Source: Micrococcaceae bacterium Sec5.1
Lineage (GTDB): Bacteria > Actinomycetota > Actinomycetes > Actinomycetales > Micrococcaceae
Reading direction: 5' to 3'
NCBI GenBank assembly: GCA_039636795.1
Contig: CP143430.1
Span: 2,604,001-2,668,000, forward strand
DNA: 64,000 nt
Shown here: positions 8,452-16,990 of the stretch, piece by piece
Layout: each line of letters begins with the position of its first letter
Numbering within the stretch: the stretch's first letter is position 1
Made by a program: the position numbers and the translations under genes
The notes under the pieces: generated by a model
The model's database searches: none
What the model was told of the DNA's origin: nothing
Seen by the model: the letters and a program-made list of their open reading frames with translations, nothing else

Positions 8452-9489
8452 ATGTTTAACTTTCGTCTGCGTCGGTATGCCACTGCCTTGGCGGCGGCCC
8501 TGACGCTGTCCCTCGGACTTGCAGCCTGCTCTTCCCCCGGTTCATCCGGCGGAGGAGGGGGCGAGACGCCCACCATCCGGGTTGCCTACGCGCAGGGCCT
8601 GCAAGCCAACTTCTACTATGCCCTCCAGCATGATCTCTTCGCGAAGCACGGAGTCAAGGTTGAAGGCACGAAGTTCGATTCCGGGCCTGCCCTCATCTCC
8701 GCCCTGGTGGGCGGCAGCGCAGACGTGGGTTACTTCGGAGTTCCTGCCATGGCTACAGCCAACGAGCAGGGCGCACAGCTCCAAGTCTTCAGCATCGCAA
8801 ACAACGCCGGAGACATGGCCGCCCTATATGTGAAGCCGGACAGCGGCATCCACTCCATTCAGGATCTTCGAGGCAAGAAGGTAGCGACCACCCAGAATAC
8901 AGTGGCGCACATCTTCCTGCTGATCGCCCTGGAAAAAGCGGGCATGACTCCCAGCGATGTTCAGATTGAGTTCTACGACCCGGCTGGCCTGGTCGCCGGC
9001 TTCGACCGCGGGGACCTTAGTGCCGTGTTCATGTTCGCCTCAGTCGGCGCCAAGTTTATTTCCAGCGGTGCCCAGATCGTGAAAGGCACGACGTCGACCG
9101 ACCTCGGCGTCCCGGATACCGGAAACTTCATCGCGTCGAAGGACTATATCAACAGCAACAAGGCTGCTTTGCAGAAGTTCATGGCAGCCGTGGACGAGGC
9201 AACTCCCATCGTCAATCAGGACAAGGCCACTTACATCGACGCGCTGCAAAAGGGCATCGGCCTTGCCGGCGATCAGGCTCAGATCATCTACGACAACCAG
9301 CCCTCGCCTTGCCTGGTCTCTTCCACGCTTGCTGACCCTGGTTCGCCCGTTTCTCTGGCGCCGGGCGCCGGCTTCACCAAGATCACCCAAAAGATGATCG
9401 AAACGATGACCAAACTCGGCATCCTCAAGTCCGCTCCGAACGTCGCCGACTTCGTCACATCCTCCGTTGTGGAAGGCATGGGCAAATGA
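8452..9489 (+). CDS. ABC substrate-binding lipoprotein, NMT1/SsuA-like
   Basis: A 345-residue secreted lipoprotein. A basic start and hydrophobic signal segment end in the lipobox LAAC with the lipid Cys at 26, followed by a Gly/Ser-rich linker. The mature domain has the NMT1/THI5-like fold pattern (IRVAYAQGLQANFYYALQHDLFAKHGV near its start). It should capture the substrate at the outer membrane face and pass it to the permease. Proteins of this group bind sulfonates, nitrates, thiamine precursors or aromatic acids rather than typical sugars. It overlaps the sulfatase gene by four bases. Confidence 0.92.
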   Translation: MFNFRLRRYATALAAALTLSLGLAACSSPGSSGGGGGETPTIRVAYAQGLQANFYYALQHDLFAKHGVKVEGTKFDSGPALISALVGGSADVGYFGVPAMATANEQGAQLQVFSIANNAGDMAALYVKPDSGIHSIQDLRGKKVATTQNTVAHIFLLIALEKAGMTPSDVQIEFYDPAGLVAGFDRGDLSAVFMFASVGAKFISSGAQIVKGTTSTDLGVPDTGNFIASKDYINSNKAALQKFMAAVDEATPIVNQDKATYIDALQKGIGLAGDQAQIIYDNQPSPCLVSSTLADPGSPVSLAPGAGFTKITQKMIETMTKLGILKSAPNVADFVTSSVVEGMGK

Positions 9490-10754
9490 CACAACCATCA
9501 CATGCCCGACCCAATGTAGTGATCATCATCTGCGACGACCTCGGCTACGGTGACCTCGCGTGCAATGGCGGCACAGTGATCGCCACACCCCGGCTCGACG
9601 AGCTTGCAGCAGACGGAGTGCGTGCCACGGCCATGTACAGCGGGGGGCCCACATGTTCACCGGCGCGGGCGGCGCTGCTCACGGGCCGGGTGGCAGCGCG
9701 CACCGGCGTAGGCAGGGTGCTGTTCCCGGACGAGGATACCGGTCTCCATAAGGACGAGATGACGATCGCGTCCTACCTGTCCAGAGCTGGTTATGCCACA
9801 GGAGCATTCGGCAAATGGCATGTGGGACAGATGCCCGCAAGGGGTCCGCTCCGTTTCGGCTTTGATCATTACTTCGGCCTGCCGTTCAGTAATGACACTC
9901 CACCGTACTTCCTGTATCGAAATGAGGAAGTGCTCGAGGACGGCCCGGATATGTCTTCCCTGACCCGCCGCTATGTCGAAGAAGCCATCGGGTTCATTGA
10001 CAACGTTCCTGAGGGGCAGCCGTTTTTCACCTATGTCGCCTTCACCACTCCGCACTACCCTGTGGAGCCGGACCCCGAGTTTGAGGGCAGGTCTGCAGGA
10101 GGTCCCTACGGGGACACCGTTGAGAGCATCGATCATCACGTCGGAGTGTTTCGTGACGCCCTTGAAGAGCGAGGCATTCTTGAGGACACCATTTTCGTGT
10201 TCACCGCTGACCACGGCCCATGGTTCGAGGGGTCAACGGGCGGCATGCGAGGACGGAAGTTCGAGACGTGGGAAGGGGGCACGCGTGTCCCGTTCCTGGC
10301 GTCGTGGCCAAGGCAGCTTCCGCGGTCAGTGGTCATGAACTCGCCTCTGGCGTCGGTTGACGTCCTGCCGACCATTTGCCACTACCTCGGGCTGGATCCC
10401 GACGGAAAGCCAGTGGACGGCCAGATCATCGCGGACACCCTTGAGGGCAAGGAATCCACTGAACACGACCCCATCTGGTATTTCGACGGATATGAACTGA
10501 ATGCGGTCCGCAAAGGGAAGTGGAAGCTGCACCGCCGTCGACAGACCTGGGGAGCGGAGCGATTCGCCACCATGTCCCTGCCTCAGCTGTTCGATATCGA
10601 GGCCGATGCCGGGGAGTCCTACGACCTCAGCAGGAGGCATCCCGACGTCGTCGCCGAACTTAGCCGCCTGATGGACCAACAGGAGGGAACCATCGACAGG
10701 TCCGACGACGATGGCCGCCTTTGGTGGCTCGAAGGCAATGTCGACGCCCGATGA
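9486..10754 (+). CDS. Cytoplasmic sulfatase with formylglycine motif
   Basis: A 422-residue type I sulfatase (alkaline phosphatase superfamily). The CxPxR motif CSPAR sets Cys57 as the residue to be converted to formylglycine, followed by the family block LLTGR. Metal ligands are visible as DD in IIICDDLGYGDL and as DH in FTADHGPW. It hydrolyses a sulfate monoester to an alcohol and sulfate. No signal peptide is visible, so the enzyme should act inside the cell on an imported ester. A formylglycine-generating enzyme is encoded three genes downstream. The start overlaps the lipoprotein stop (ATGA). Confidence 0.93.
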   Translation: MTQPSHARPNVVIIICDDLGYGDLACNGGTVIATPRLDELAADGVRATAMYSGGPTCSPARAALLTGRVAARTGVGRVLFPDEDTGLHKDEMTIASYLSRAGYATGAFGKWHVGQMPARGPLRFGFDHYFGLPFSNDTPPYFLYRNEEVLEDGPDMSSLTRRYVEEAIGFIDNVPEGQPFFTYVAFTTPHYPVEPDPEFEGRSAGGPYGDTVESIDHHVGVFRDALEERGILEDTIFVFTADHGPWFEGSTGGMRGRKFETWEGGTRVPFLASWPRQLPRSVVMNSPLASVDVLPTICHYLGLDPDGKPVDGQIIADTLEGKESTEHDPIWYFDGYELNAVRKGKWKLHRRRQTWGAERFATMSLPQLFDIEADAGESYDLSRRHPDVVAELSRLMDQQEGTIDRSDDDGRLWWLEGNVDAR

Positions 10755-10783
10755 ACCGAAAATCCCAAGAGAGGACTAAAACC

Positions 10784-11602
10784 ATGTATGCATACCAAGT
10801 CAATGCCTGGGGTGACGTTGTGGGCACCCCGGGAGCCGTCACTGATTTGGCTTCCGGACACTATCTCACCCCGGGAGATTTGGACCCCGCGCTTGAAGCC
10901 ATAGCAACAGCAGGGTTTTCCGGCGTCGAAATCTTCGACGGCAACCTGTTGGCCATGGGTGACGGTGCGCAATCATTCGGACGCCGCCTGGAAACCCATG
11001 GCCTGACACTGGCAGGTGTCTACTCCGGCGGCCACTTCATCTATCCAGACGCACACGAGGAGGAATACCTGCGTTTCGAGCGCTCCATCAAGGTGGCCGC
11101 TTCCGTGGGTGCCCGCCACTTCGTTATCGGAGGAGGTGGAGTGAGGGTACGCGGCCGGCTCGATTCCGACTACCGGGTTATGGCGGAGCTGCTGGAGCGT
11201 GTAGCCGCATGCGCGACGGCGGAGGGTCTCATCCCCAGCTACCACCCCCATCTGGGCAGCCTCGCTGAAAACCCGGACCAGATCGACGCCCTCTTCGCCG
11301 CCTCATCCATTGGCCTGTGCGCCGACGTCGCCCACCTCGCCGCCGGTGGTGGCGATCCGATCAAGATCATGGACCGCTACGCTGACCGGCTCACGTACGT
11401 CCATCTTAAGAACTACATCGCAGCTTCGGGCACGTTTGTCCCTCTGGCAGATGGGGATCTCGACATTCGTGCCATCCTCGCTGCGATAACAACCCTCGGT
11501 TACTCCGATTGGATCGGAGTGGAACTCGACGGCTATCCGGGTGATCCGGGCGTTGCAGCCGTCGAAAATTACAAATTCCTTCAGGAGGCTACCAATGCGT
11601 GA
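10784..11602 (+). CDS. Sugar-phosphate isomerase/epimerase-type TIM-barrel protein (1)
   Basis: A 272-residue AP-endonuclease-2-type TIM barrel, the family of IolE, xylose isomerase-like and hydroxypyruvate isomerase-like enzymes. Metal-site patterns include FSGVEIFDG, YHPHLGSL, CADVAHLAAGG with Asp/His, YVHLKNY and a late WIGVELDG Glu. The start at 10784 is preferred because GAGAGGA lies eight bases upstream; ATG 10751 overlaps the sulfatase stop but lacks a site. It likely isomerises or dehydrates an oxidised sugar or polyol released by the sulfatase. The exact substrate is unknown. Confidence 0.85.
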   Translation: MYAYQVNAWGDVVGTPGAVTDLASGHYLTPGDLDPALEAIATAGFSGVEIFDGNLLAMGDGAQSFGRRLETHGLTLAGVYSGGHFIYPDAHEEEYLRFERSIKVAASVGARHFVIGGGGVRVRGRLDSDYRVMAELLERVAACATAEGLIPSYHPHLGSLAENPDQIDALFAASSIGLCADVAHLAAGGGDPIKIMDRYADRLTYVHLKNYIAASGTFVPLADGDLDIRAILAAITTLGYSDWIGVELDGYPGDPGVAAVENYKFLQEATNA

Positions 11603-12785
11603 TGTAAACATCGCCCTCATCGGCGGAGGCTTCATGGGCAAAGCCCATTCTCTGGCCTACGCGGCAATGCCAATGTTCTTCTGGCCGGCACCGGCCCGCC
11701 CCATCCGAAAGGTGGTGGTCGACGCCACCGACGAACTGGCCAGGACCGCAGCCGATCGCTACGGCTGGGAGCGGCACTCCTCGTCCTGGCAGGAGATCGT
11801 CGAAGATCCCACGATTGACGTCGTCGACATCGCCACGCCCAATCATCTCCACGCCGAAATCGCAATTGCCGCTGCGAAAGCGGGCAAGCACGTCATTTGC
11901 GAGAAGCCCCTGGCACCAACGGCAGACGAAGCACGGCTCATGCTCGACGCAGTCGAAAGGGCCGGAGTGGTCAATGCTGTCGCCTTCAACTATCGGCGAA
12001 CCCCTGCCGTGGTCCTGGCCAGGAAGTACATCGAGAACGGCGAGATTGGTGACATCCTCAACTTCCGCGGTACCTACTTGCAGGATTGGAGTGCGGACCC
12101 CAACTCGCCTCTGAGTTGGCGCTTCCAGAAAAAGATCGCAGGCTCCGGTGCCATAGGCGACATCGGCTCGCACGTCGTGGACCTCGCACGCTATCTAGTC
12201 GGAGAAATTGCCGAGGTAAATTCCGTCGTCTCGACCTGGATCAAGGAGCGTCCGCTGCAAAGTGGCGGATTCGACACCCTCGGCACGGCCAAGGTCTCCT
12301 CTGGGCCAAGGGGAACTGTCGACGTCGACGATGAGGCGGTGACTCTGGTCAGGTTCACCAACGGGGCAGTAGGGTCGCTGGAAGCCACGCGAAATGCCTG
12401 GGGCCGGAACAATTTCCTGACGTTTGAGATCCACGGCACCCGCGGTTCCCTGGTATTCAACTACGAGCGCCGGGACGAACTCCAGGTTGCATTCGCAGAT
12501 GATCCTGCAGACCGGCGAGGCTTCCGCACTGTATATACCGGGCCGGCCACGCCGTACGGCGAAGCACTCTGGCCCATTCCTGCACTCGGCATCGGATACG
12601 GCGAGACCAAGATCATCGAGGCTTATGAACTCATGAAGGCCATAGAAACTGGGGAGCGGATTCGGCCGGACTTCGCTGATGGCTACCAGACGGCCCTCGT
12701 CGATGAAGCGATCGCGACATCAGGAGCGACGCGCGAGTGGGTAAAGGTGGAACCCGTGCAAACGGCAGCCCACGCCCAGCGGTGA
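11595..12785 (+). CDS. Gfo/Idh/MocA-family dehydrogenase (1)
   Basis: A 396-residue NAD(P)-dependent oxidoreductase. The Rossmann motif is IALIGGGFMGKAHS at the N terminus and the family EKP motif is HVICEKPLAP with the catalytic Lys. The C-terminal alpha/beta domain contains GSGAIGDIGSHVVDLARYL, typical of inositol or sugar dehydrogenase relatives. The ATG at 11595 has AGGAGG six bases upstream and overlaps the isomerase end by eight bases. It probably oxidises a ring hydroxyl of a sugar or cyclitol. Paired with TIM-barrel isomerases, this is the gene set often found in inositol-like pathways. Confidence 0.9.
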   Translation: MRDVNIALIGGGFMGKAHSLAYAAMPMFFWPAPARPIRKVVVDATDELARTAADRYGWERHSSSWQEIVEDPTIDVVDIATPNHLHAEIAIAAAKAGKHVICEKPLAPTADEARLMLDAVERAGVVNAVAFNYRRTPAVVLARKYIENGEIGDILNFRGTYLQDWSADPNSPLSWRFQKKIAGSGAIGDIGSHVVDLARYLVGEIAEVNSVVSTWIKERPLQSGGFDTLGTAKVSSGPRGTVDVDDEAVTLVRFTNGAVGSLEATRNAWGRNNFLTFEIHGTRGSLVFNYERRDELQVAFADDPADRRGFRTVYTGPATPYGEALWPIPALGIGYGETKIIEAYELMKAIETGERIRPDFADGYQTALVDEAIATSGATREWVKVEPVQTAAHAQR

Positions 12786-12816
12786 CAGGGGGAAAGTAAG
12801 AAATGGGAGAAGCCTG

Positions 12817-13770
12817 ATGCTCGGCTGCTGTTCCACATCCATCAAGCCGGGGAGTGAGAACAAAAGGCGCTCTGTGGATCAGGACGAGACTTCGACTCCT
12901 CCTGCTTGGCTGCCAGTGCATGACGAAGTGCTGCTTTCCGGTGGAGTGTTCTCCATGGGGGACGCATTCGATGAGGGATACACCGCCGACGGCGAGACAC
13001 CGGTTCACAGGGTGCGGCTGGACGCCTTCCGAATCGACGCGACAGCGGTCACCAACAGCATGTTCGCATCCTTTGTCAAGGAAACCGGGTATCGGACTGA
13101 GGCCGAGCAGTACGGCACCTCCGCCGTGTTCCATCTGCTCGTCCGTGCCCCGGAGCGGGATATCGTCGGCACCGCGGCGGGGGCGCCGTGGTGGCTCAAC
13201 GTTCGCGGTGCCGACTGGGCCCATCCTTTCGGCCCGGATTCCCACTGGAACGAGCTACCGGATCATCCGGTCGTGCAGGTTTCCCACTTCGACGCCCTGG
13301 CCTATTGCGCCTGGGCCGGTCGGCGGCTGCCCACGGAGGCGGAGTGGGAATACGCCGCCCGCGGCGGACTAGAAGGCAAACGGTACGCCTGGGGTGACGA
13401 GCTCACCCCAGGCGGGGAGCACTACTGCAACATCTGGCAAGGCGTCTTTCCCGGAGCAAACACGAGCGAAGACGGATATCTCGGAACCTCGCCTGTGAAG
13501 ACCTTCCCCGCCAACGGCTATGGGCTCTACGAAATGGCCGGCAACATCTGGGAATGGTGCACCGACTGGTTCTTGCCCAAGTACTACCGCACGTCACCCA
13601 TAGACAATCCGCAGGGGCCCACGATCGGTGCAGGACGCGTCATGCGGGGCGGCTCCTACCTCTGCCATGACTCCTACTGCAACCGCTACCGTGTAGCCGC
13701 ACGCACCTTCAACACGCCCGAGTCGTCCAGCGGCAACTGCGGCTTCCGGACCGTTAGGAACGCCTCATAA
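12817..13770 (+). CDS. Formylglycine-generating enzyme (sulfatase-maturating, SUMF1 type)
   Basis: A 317-residue copper-dependent oxidase that turns the sulfatase CxPxR cysteine into formylglycine. The family fold markers are present: GGVFSMGD at the start, RRLPTEAEWEYAARGG in the middle, and GNIWEWCTDW and MRGGSYLCHDSYCNRYRVAAR near the end. The two active-site cysteines are Cys283 and Cys288 in CHDSYC. The start at 12817 has GGGAG seven bases upstream; a Cys-rich leader (MLGCCS) precedes the domain. It sits in the same operon as the CSPAR sulfatase, so the pair is self-sufficient. Confidence 0.95.
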   Translation: MLGCCSTSIKPGSENKRRSVDQDETSTPPAWLPVHDEVLLSGGVFSMGDAFDEGYTADGETPVHRVRLDAFRIDATAVTNSMFASFVKETGYRTEAEQYGTSAVFHLLVRAPERDIVGTAAGAPWWLNVRGADWAHPFGPDSHWNELPDHPVVQVSHFDALAYCAWAGRRLPTEAEWEYAARGGLEGKRYAWGDELTPGGEHYCNIWQGVFPGANTSEDGYLGTSPVKTFPANGYGLYEMAGNIWEWCTDWFLPKYYRTSPIDNPQGPTIGAGRVMRGGSYLCHDSYCNRYRVAARTFNTPESSSGNCGFRTVRNAS

Positions 13771-13821
13771 ACCGGCGAAGCATTCACCAGCATCATCGAA
13801 CAAGGACATGGAGAATTGAGA

Positions 13822-14850
13822 ATGAAAGCAGTCATCCTTCCCGGTGACGGGCGAGTCAGCGTGGAAGACCGGAATATCCCGGACCTCGGCCCGCATGACG
13901 TACTGGTCCGCACCCGTGCCTCGGCCATTTGCCGCAGCGACATGAGCCTCTACCATGGGAGCCCGATTGTCGGTGGTGAAGGGGCCCGGCAAGGATCCGT
14001 CATCCCAGGACACGAAGCCGCGGGTGAAGTCGTCCGCATCGGCGATTCCGTCACCTACGTAAAGGAAGGTGATCGCGTAGCCGGGTACCTCGCTCTGGGC
14101 TGCAACTTCTGCGAATACTGCCTCAGCGGCTACATGATGCTATGCAAGCAGTGGAAGTGTTGGGGATTCGATGTCCACGGAGGCGACGCCGACTACTTCG
14201 TCCTGCCTGAACGGAACTGCTTACATCTCCCGGACGAGCTCTCCTTCCGGGCCGGAGCAGTCATGACCGACATGCTCGGCAGCCAGTACCACGTGCAGAA
14301 GAAGCTCGGAGTGGCAGGCGGCAAGACCGTCGCCGTCTTCGGCATAGGCCCCATGGGATTGGCCGCGGTACTTGTTGGGAAGGCGTTCGGCGCCCGTATC
14401 ATCGCCGTCGATGTCATTGCCGACCGTTTGGAACAGGCTAGGCGGCTCGGGGCAGATGTCGTCATCAACAGTGCGACCGACGATGCCCTCCAACGGGTCC
14501 GTAACCTCACCCAAGGCCGTGGTGCCGAGATCTGCATCGATTGCTCCGGCAATCCGGCCGGGCAAAACTCAGCCCTGGATGCTGCGGCGAAGTTAGGAGC
14601 CGTCGCCTTCGTCGGAGAATCCCGGGCAACGGAAATCAACCCAAGCGAGCAGATCATCCGCAAGCTTCTCACCGTCGTCGGGGGCTGGTACTTCCCTGTC
14701 GGTGATTGGGAAGGAATCGTCCGCCTTGTCCTTGATCAGAAGGTCCCGGTTGAAGAGCTCATCAGCCACGAATTCTCCATCGACCAGGCCGAGGAAGCCT
14801 TCCAAGCCTTCGATCGTCGCGAAACCGAAAAAGCCCTCTTTACGTGGTAG
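13822..14850 (+). CDS. Zinc-dependent medium-chain alcohol dehydrogenase
   Basis: A 342-residue MDR dehydrogenase. The catalytic zinc ligands are in ICRSD and PGHEAAGEV. The structural zinc site is GCNFCEYCLSGYMMLC with four Cys, and the Rossmann motif is VAVFGIGPMGLAAV followed by an acidic strand end (IIAVDVIADR), which favours NAD over NADP. It is likely to oxidise a secondary hydroxyl of the desulfated sugar or polyol. The ATG at 13822 has GGAGA upstream and is preferred over a TTG two codons earlier. It follows the formylglycine-generating enzyme by 51 bp. Confidence 0.92.
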   Translation: MKAVILPGDGRVSVEDRNIPDLGPHDVLVRTRASAICRSDMSLYHGSPIVGGEGARQGSVIPGHEAAGEVVRIGDSVTYVKEGDRVAGYLALGCNFCEYCLSGYMMLCKQWKCWGFDVHGGDADYFVLPERNCLHLPDELSFRAGAVMTDMLGSQYHVQKKLGVAGGKTVAVFGIGPMGLAAVLVGKAFGARIIAVDVIADRLEQARRLGADVVINSATDDALQRVRNLTQGRGAEICIDCSGNPAGQNSALDAAAKLGAVAFVGESRATEINPSEQIIRKLLTVVGGWYFPVGDWEGIVRLVLDQKVPVEELISHEFSIDQAEEAFQAFDRRETEKALFTW

Positions 14851-14882
14851 TCCCAAAATCAGTTTCTTCGAAAGAAAAGTTC

Positions 14883-15776
14883 ATGTTCAGATATGCCGCC
14901 GAACTGGTCCCGTTCCACGACTACGACTTCGAGGATTCGATCCGCGATCTCGCAGACATCGGCTTCAAGGAAGTCAACCTCTGGTCCTCAGCTGCACCGC
15001 TGGCTCATCACGTCAACCCGGGCGAGGACCCGGGCGCCATCCGTGGATTGCTCGATAAGTACGGACTAACCCCGTGCGGGCTGACTGTCTACGGCAAGAC
15101 TCAGGACGAAATCCTCGAACGCGTCGATTTCGCCGCTGACCTGGGCATCGACACGCTGATCTTTGATTGTGAGGCGAACTATGCCGACTTCGTCTCCACC
15201 TTCCTGCCTCCTATCGTTGAGGCGGGAGCCCGGAGGGGTGTGCGGATAGCTGTTGAGAACCACCTCACAGTGCCTTTCGCCGAGGACTTCGAATCCGGCG
15301 CCAACGAAGACAAGCGGTGGCACGACGGCGTAGACACCCTGGCCCAGATGAAGCGGCTGATCCGAGACATCGACCACCCCTATCTTGGAGTATGCATTGC
15401 ACCTCCGCACCTATGGGTTATGCAGGAAACCATCAGCGAGGCCATCACCTTCCTCGCAGAACGCAAACGGCTTTTCTATTACTACATCTGGGATATTGAC
15501 CGGGCCTACCGTCACGGCATGGACGGCCTCAACTTCGGTCCGGGTGAGCAACAACTCCCGCGCGCCGACGGGACCTTGGACCACTACGTCATGCTGAGCA
15601 CTCTACGCCGCGTCGGATATCAAGGCGTGGCAAGCCTTAAATGCCACGGAACCGGGGGCTGGAGCTTTGAAAAGATCAGCAAACACCTCCGCGCCTCCGA
15701 CGCCTACATCAAAGAATGCATGAAAAGGGATGAGCTCTTACCAGTATTGAATTCCAGGCAGGAGAAAGTGCGGTGA
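14883..15776 (+). CDS. Sugar-phosphate isomerase/epimerase-type TIM-barrel protein (2)
   Basis: A 297-residue TIM barrel of the same broad family as the product of the gene at 10784 but clearly not a recent copy. Visible metal-site patterns include TLIFDCEANY, RIAVENHLTVPF, LGVCIAPPHLW and a late SLKCHGTGGW. The ATG at 14883 follows a GAAAG site; an upstream GTG in frame lies in the alcohol dehydrogenase tail and is rejected. Its last codons overlap the next dehydrogenase start by four bases, so the pair is translationally coupled. Substrate unknown. Confidence 0.82.
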   Translation: MFRYAAELVPFHDYDFEDSIRDLADIGFKEVNLWSSAAPLAHHVNPGEDPGAIRGLLDKYGLTPCGLTVYGKTQDEILERVDFAADLGIDTLIFDCEANYADFVSTFLPPIVEAGARRGVRIAVENHLTVPFAEDFESGANEDKRWHDGVDTLAQMKRLIRDIDHPYLGVCIAPPHLWVMQETISEAITFLAERKRLFYYYIWDIDRAYRHGMDGLNFGPGEQQLPRADGTLDHYVMLSTLRRVGYQGVASLKCHGTGGWSFEKISKHLRASDAYIKECMKRDELLPVLNSRQEKVR

Positions 15777-16933
15777 AAGACAAACGGCTTGGCGTGGCCG
15801 CGATCGGCTACGCGTTCATGGGGAAGGCCCACTCGAATGCATGGCGGAACGTGGCCAGCTTCTTCGACGTCCCGGCCTTCGAGCAGAAAGTCCTCGTCGG
15901 CCGGGATGCCGGTGCCGTCGCGGAAGCCGCGGCAAAGTACGGTTGGACCGAGTCCGCCACCGACTGGCGGTCCGTCCTTGAACGGGACGACATCCACATC
16001 GTCGATATCTGCGCCCCGGGCTGGATGCACGCCGAAATCGCCATCGCCGCCCTCCAGGCCGGCAAGCACGTCCTGGTGGAAAAGCCGCTGGCGAACACCC
16101 TGGCCGAGGCCGAAGCCATGACTGCAGCCGCCGCTGCCGCCCGTGCGAACGCCGTGCAGTCCATGATCGGCTTCAACTACCGCCGCGTCCCGGCATTGGC
16201 GCTTGCACGCGAGCTGATCGCCGAAGGCCGGCTTGGCACTGTCCGGCATGTCCGGGCTGCGTATTTGCAGGACTGGCTCTCCGACGCCGAATCCCCCATG
16301 AGTTGGCGGCTCCGGAAGGAAACCGCCGGTTCCGGCGCCTTGGGTGACATCGCTTCGCACGCGATCGACCAGATCCAGTTCCTGACGGGTCAGACCATCC
16401 TTGAAGCATCAGGTGTCCTGAAAACCTTCACGACCGAACGCCCGGGACCGAAGGGGTTGGAAGAGGTCACCGTTGACGACGCAGCCTGGGCAACCTTCTG
16501 GCTTACCGGAGACATGGGCGCGTCCGTCGAAGCGTCCAGGGTCGCAACAGGGCAGAAGAACAGCCTTCAGATCGAGATCTACGGTGCCCAGGGAGCCCTG
16601 GCATTCAATCTGGAGAACCTCAATGAACTGCAGTTCATGGACGCGACGGCCCCAGTCCGCGAGCAGGGTTTCCGCCGGATCCTCGTCAACGAACCCGAAC
16701 ACCCCTACCTCGAAGCGTGGTGGCCGCAGGGTCACGTTATCGGCTGGGAACACACCTTCACACATCAGATCCGGGACTTCCTGCTGGCCATTCGGGACGG
16801 CAGCCAGCCGTCACCGTCCTTCGAAGAAGGCCTGCAGGTCCAGCGCGTTCTGGCAGCAGTGGAAGCATCGGCCAAGAACAAAAGCACCATCACAGCCGTC
16901 GAGCACAACTCACTCGTTACTGAAGGAGCCTGA
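15773..16933 (+). CDS. Gfo/Idh/MocA-family dehydrogenase (2)
   Basis: A 386-residue NAD(P)-dependent dehydrogenase starting at GTG in a GTGA overlap. The Rossmann motif reads AIGYAFMGKAHSNAW, with Ala at the second position of the Gly pattern, a variant common in one actinobacterial subgroup. The EKP motif is HVLVEKPLANT, and GSGALGDIASHAIDQIQFL marks the substrate domain. It shows moderate similarity to the dehydrogenase at 11595, suggesting two successive oxidations or two substrates. A GAAGGAG site at its very end points to a next gene at 16936 that is broken. Confidence 0.9.
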   Translation: MKDKRLGVAAIGYAFMGKAHSNAWRNVASFFDVPAFEQKVLVGRDAGAVAEAAAKYGWTESATDWRSVLERDDIHIVDICAPGWMHAEIAIAALQAGKHVLVEKPLANTLAEAEAMTAAAAAARANAVQSMIGFNYRRVPALALARELIAEGRLGTVRHVRAAYLQDWLSDAESPMSWRLRKETAGSGALGDIASHAIDQIQFLTGQTILEASGVLKTFTTERPGPKGLEEVTVDDAAWATFWLTGDMGASVEASRVATGQKNSLQIEIYGAQGALAFNLENLNELQFMDATAPVREQGFRRILVNEPEHPYLEAWWPQGHVIGWEHTFTHQIRDFLLAIRDGSQPSPSFEEGLQVQRVLAAVEASAKNKSTITAVEHNSLVTEGA

Positions 16934-16935
16934 CC

Positions 16936-16986
16936 GTGTCCCGCCCGTACACCCTGTTCACGGGCTCTGGCGGGCTGAATGCCTAG
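16936..16986 (+). pseudogene. Remnant start of a third isomerase-like gene
   Basis: A GTG at 16936, spaced correctly from the GAAGGAG at the end of the previous gene, begins MSRPYTLFTG and then runs into SGGLNA and a stop after 16 codons. In my recollection, actinobacterial TIM-barrel isomerases placed after GYAFMG dehydrogenases often open with RPYTLFTGQWADL. The reading frame departs from that family at about 16966. This looks like the N-terminal stub of a gene cut by a rearrangement that placed the GH95 locus next to it. The family call rests on ten residues. Confidence 0.45.
16940..16974. terminator. Hairpin between convergent dehydrogenase and GH95 genes
   Basis: CCCGCC at 16940-16945 can pair with GGCGGG at 16969-16974, with a nested CCCGT/ACGGG pairing inside. 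No T tract follows on either strand. It overlaps the isomerase remnant, so it may be incidental. Confidence 0.25.
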
Positions 16987-16990
16987 CTTC

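Noticed and set aside
10751..10783. Earlier ATG of the first isomerase, overlapping the sulfatase stop
   Set aside because: It has no ribosome site, whereas ATG 10784 has GAGAGGA at good spacing and begins at the first strand of the barrel.
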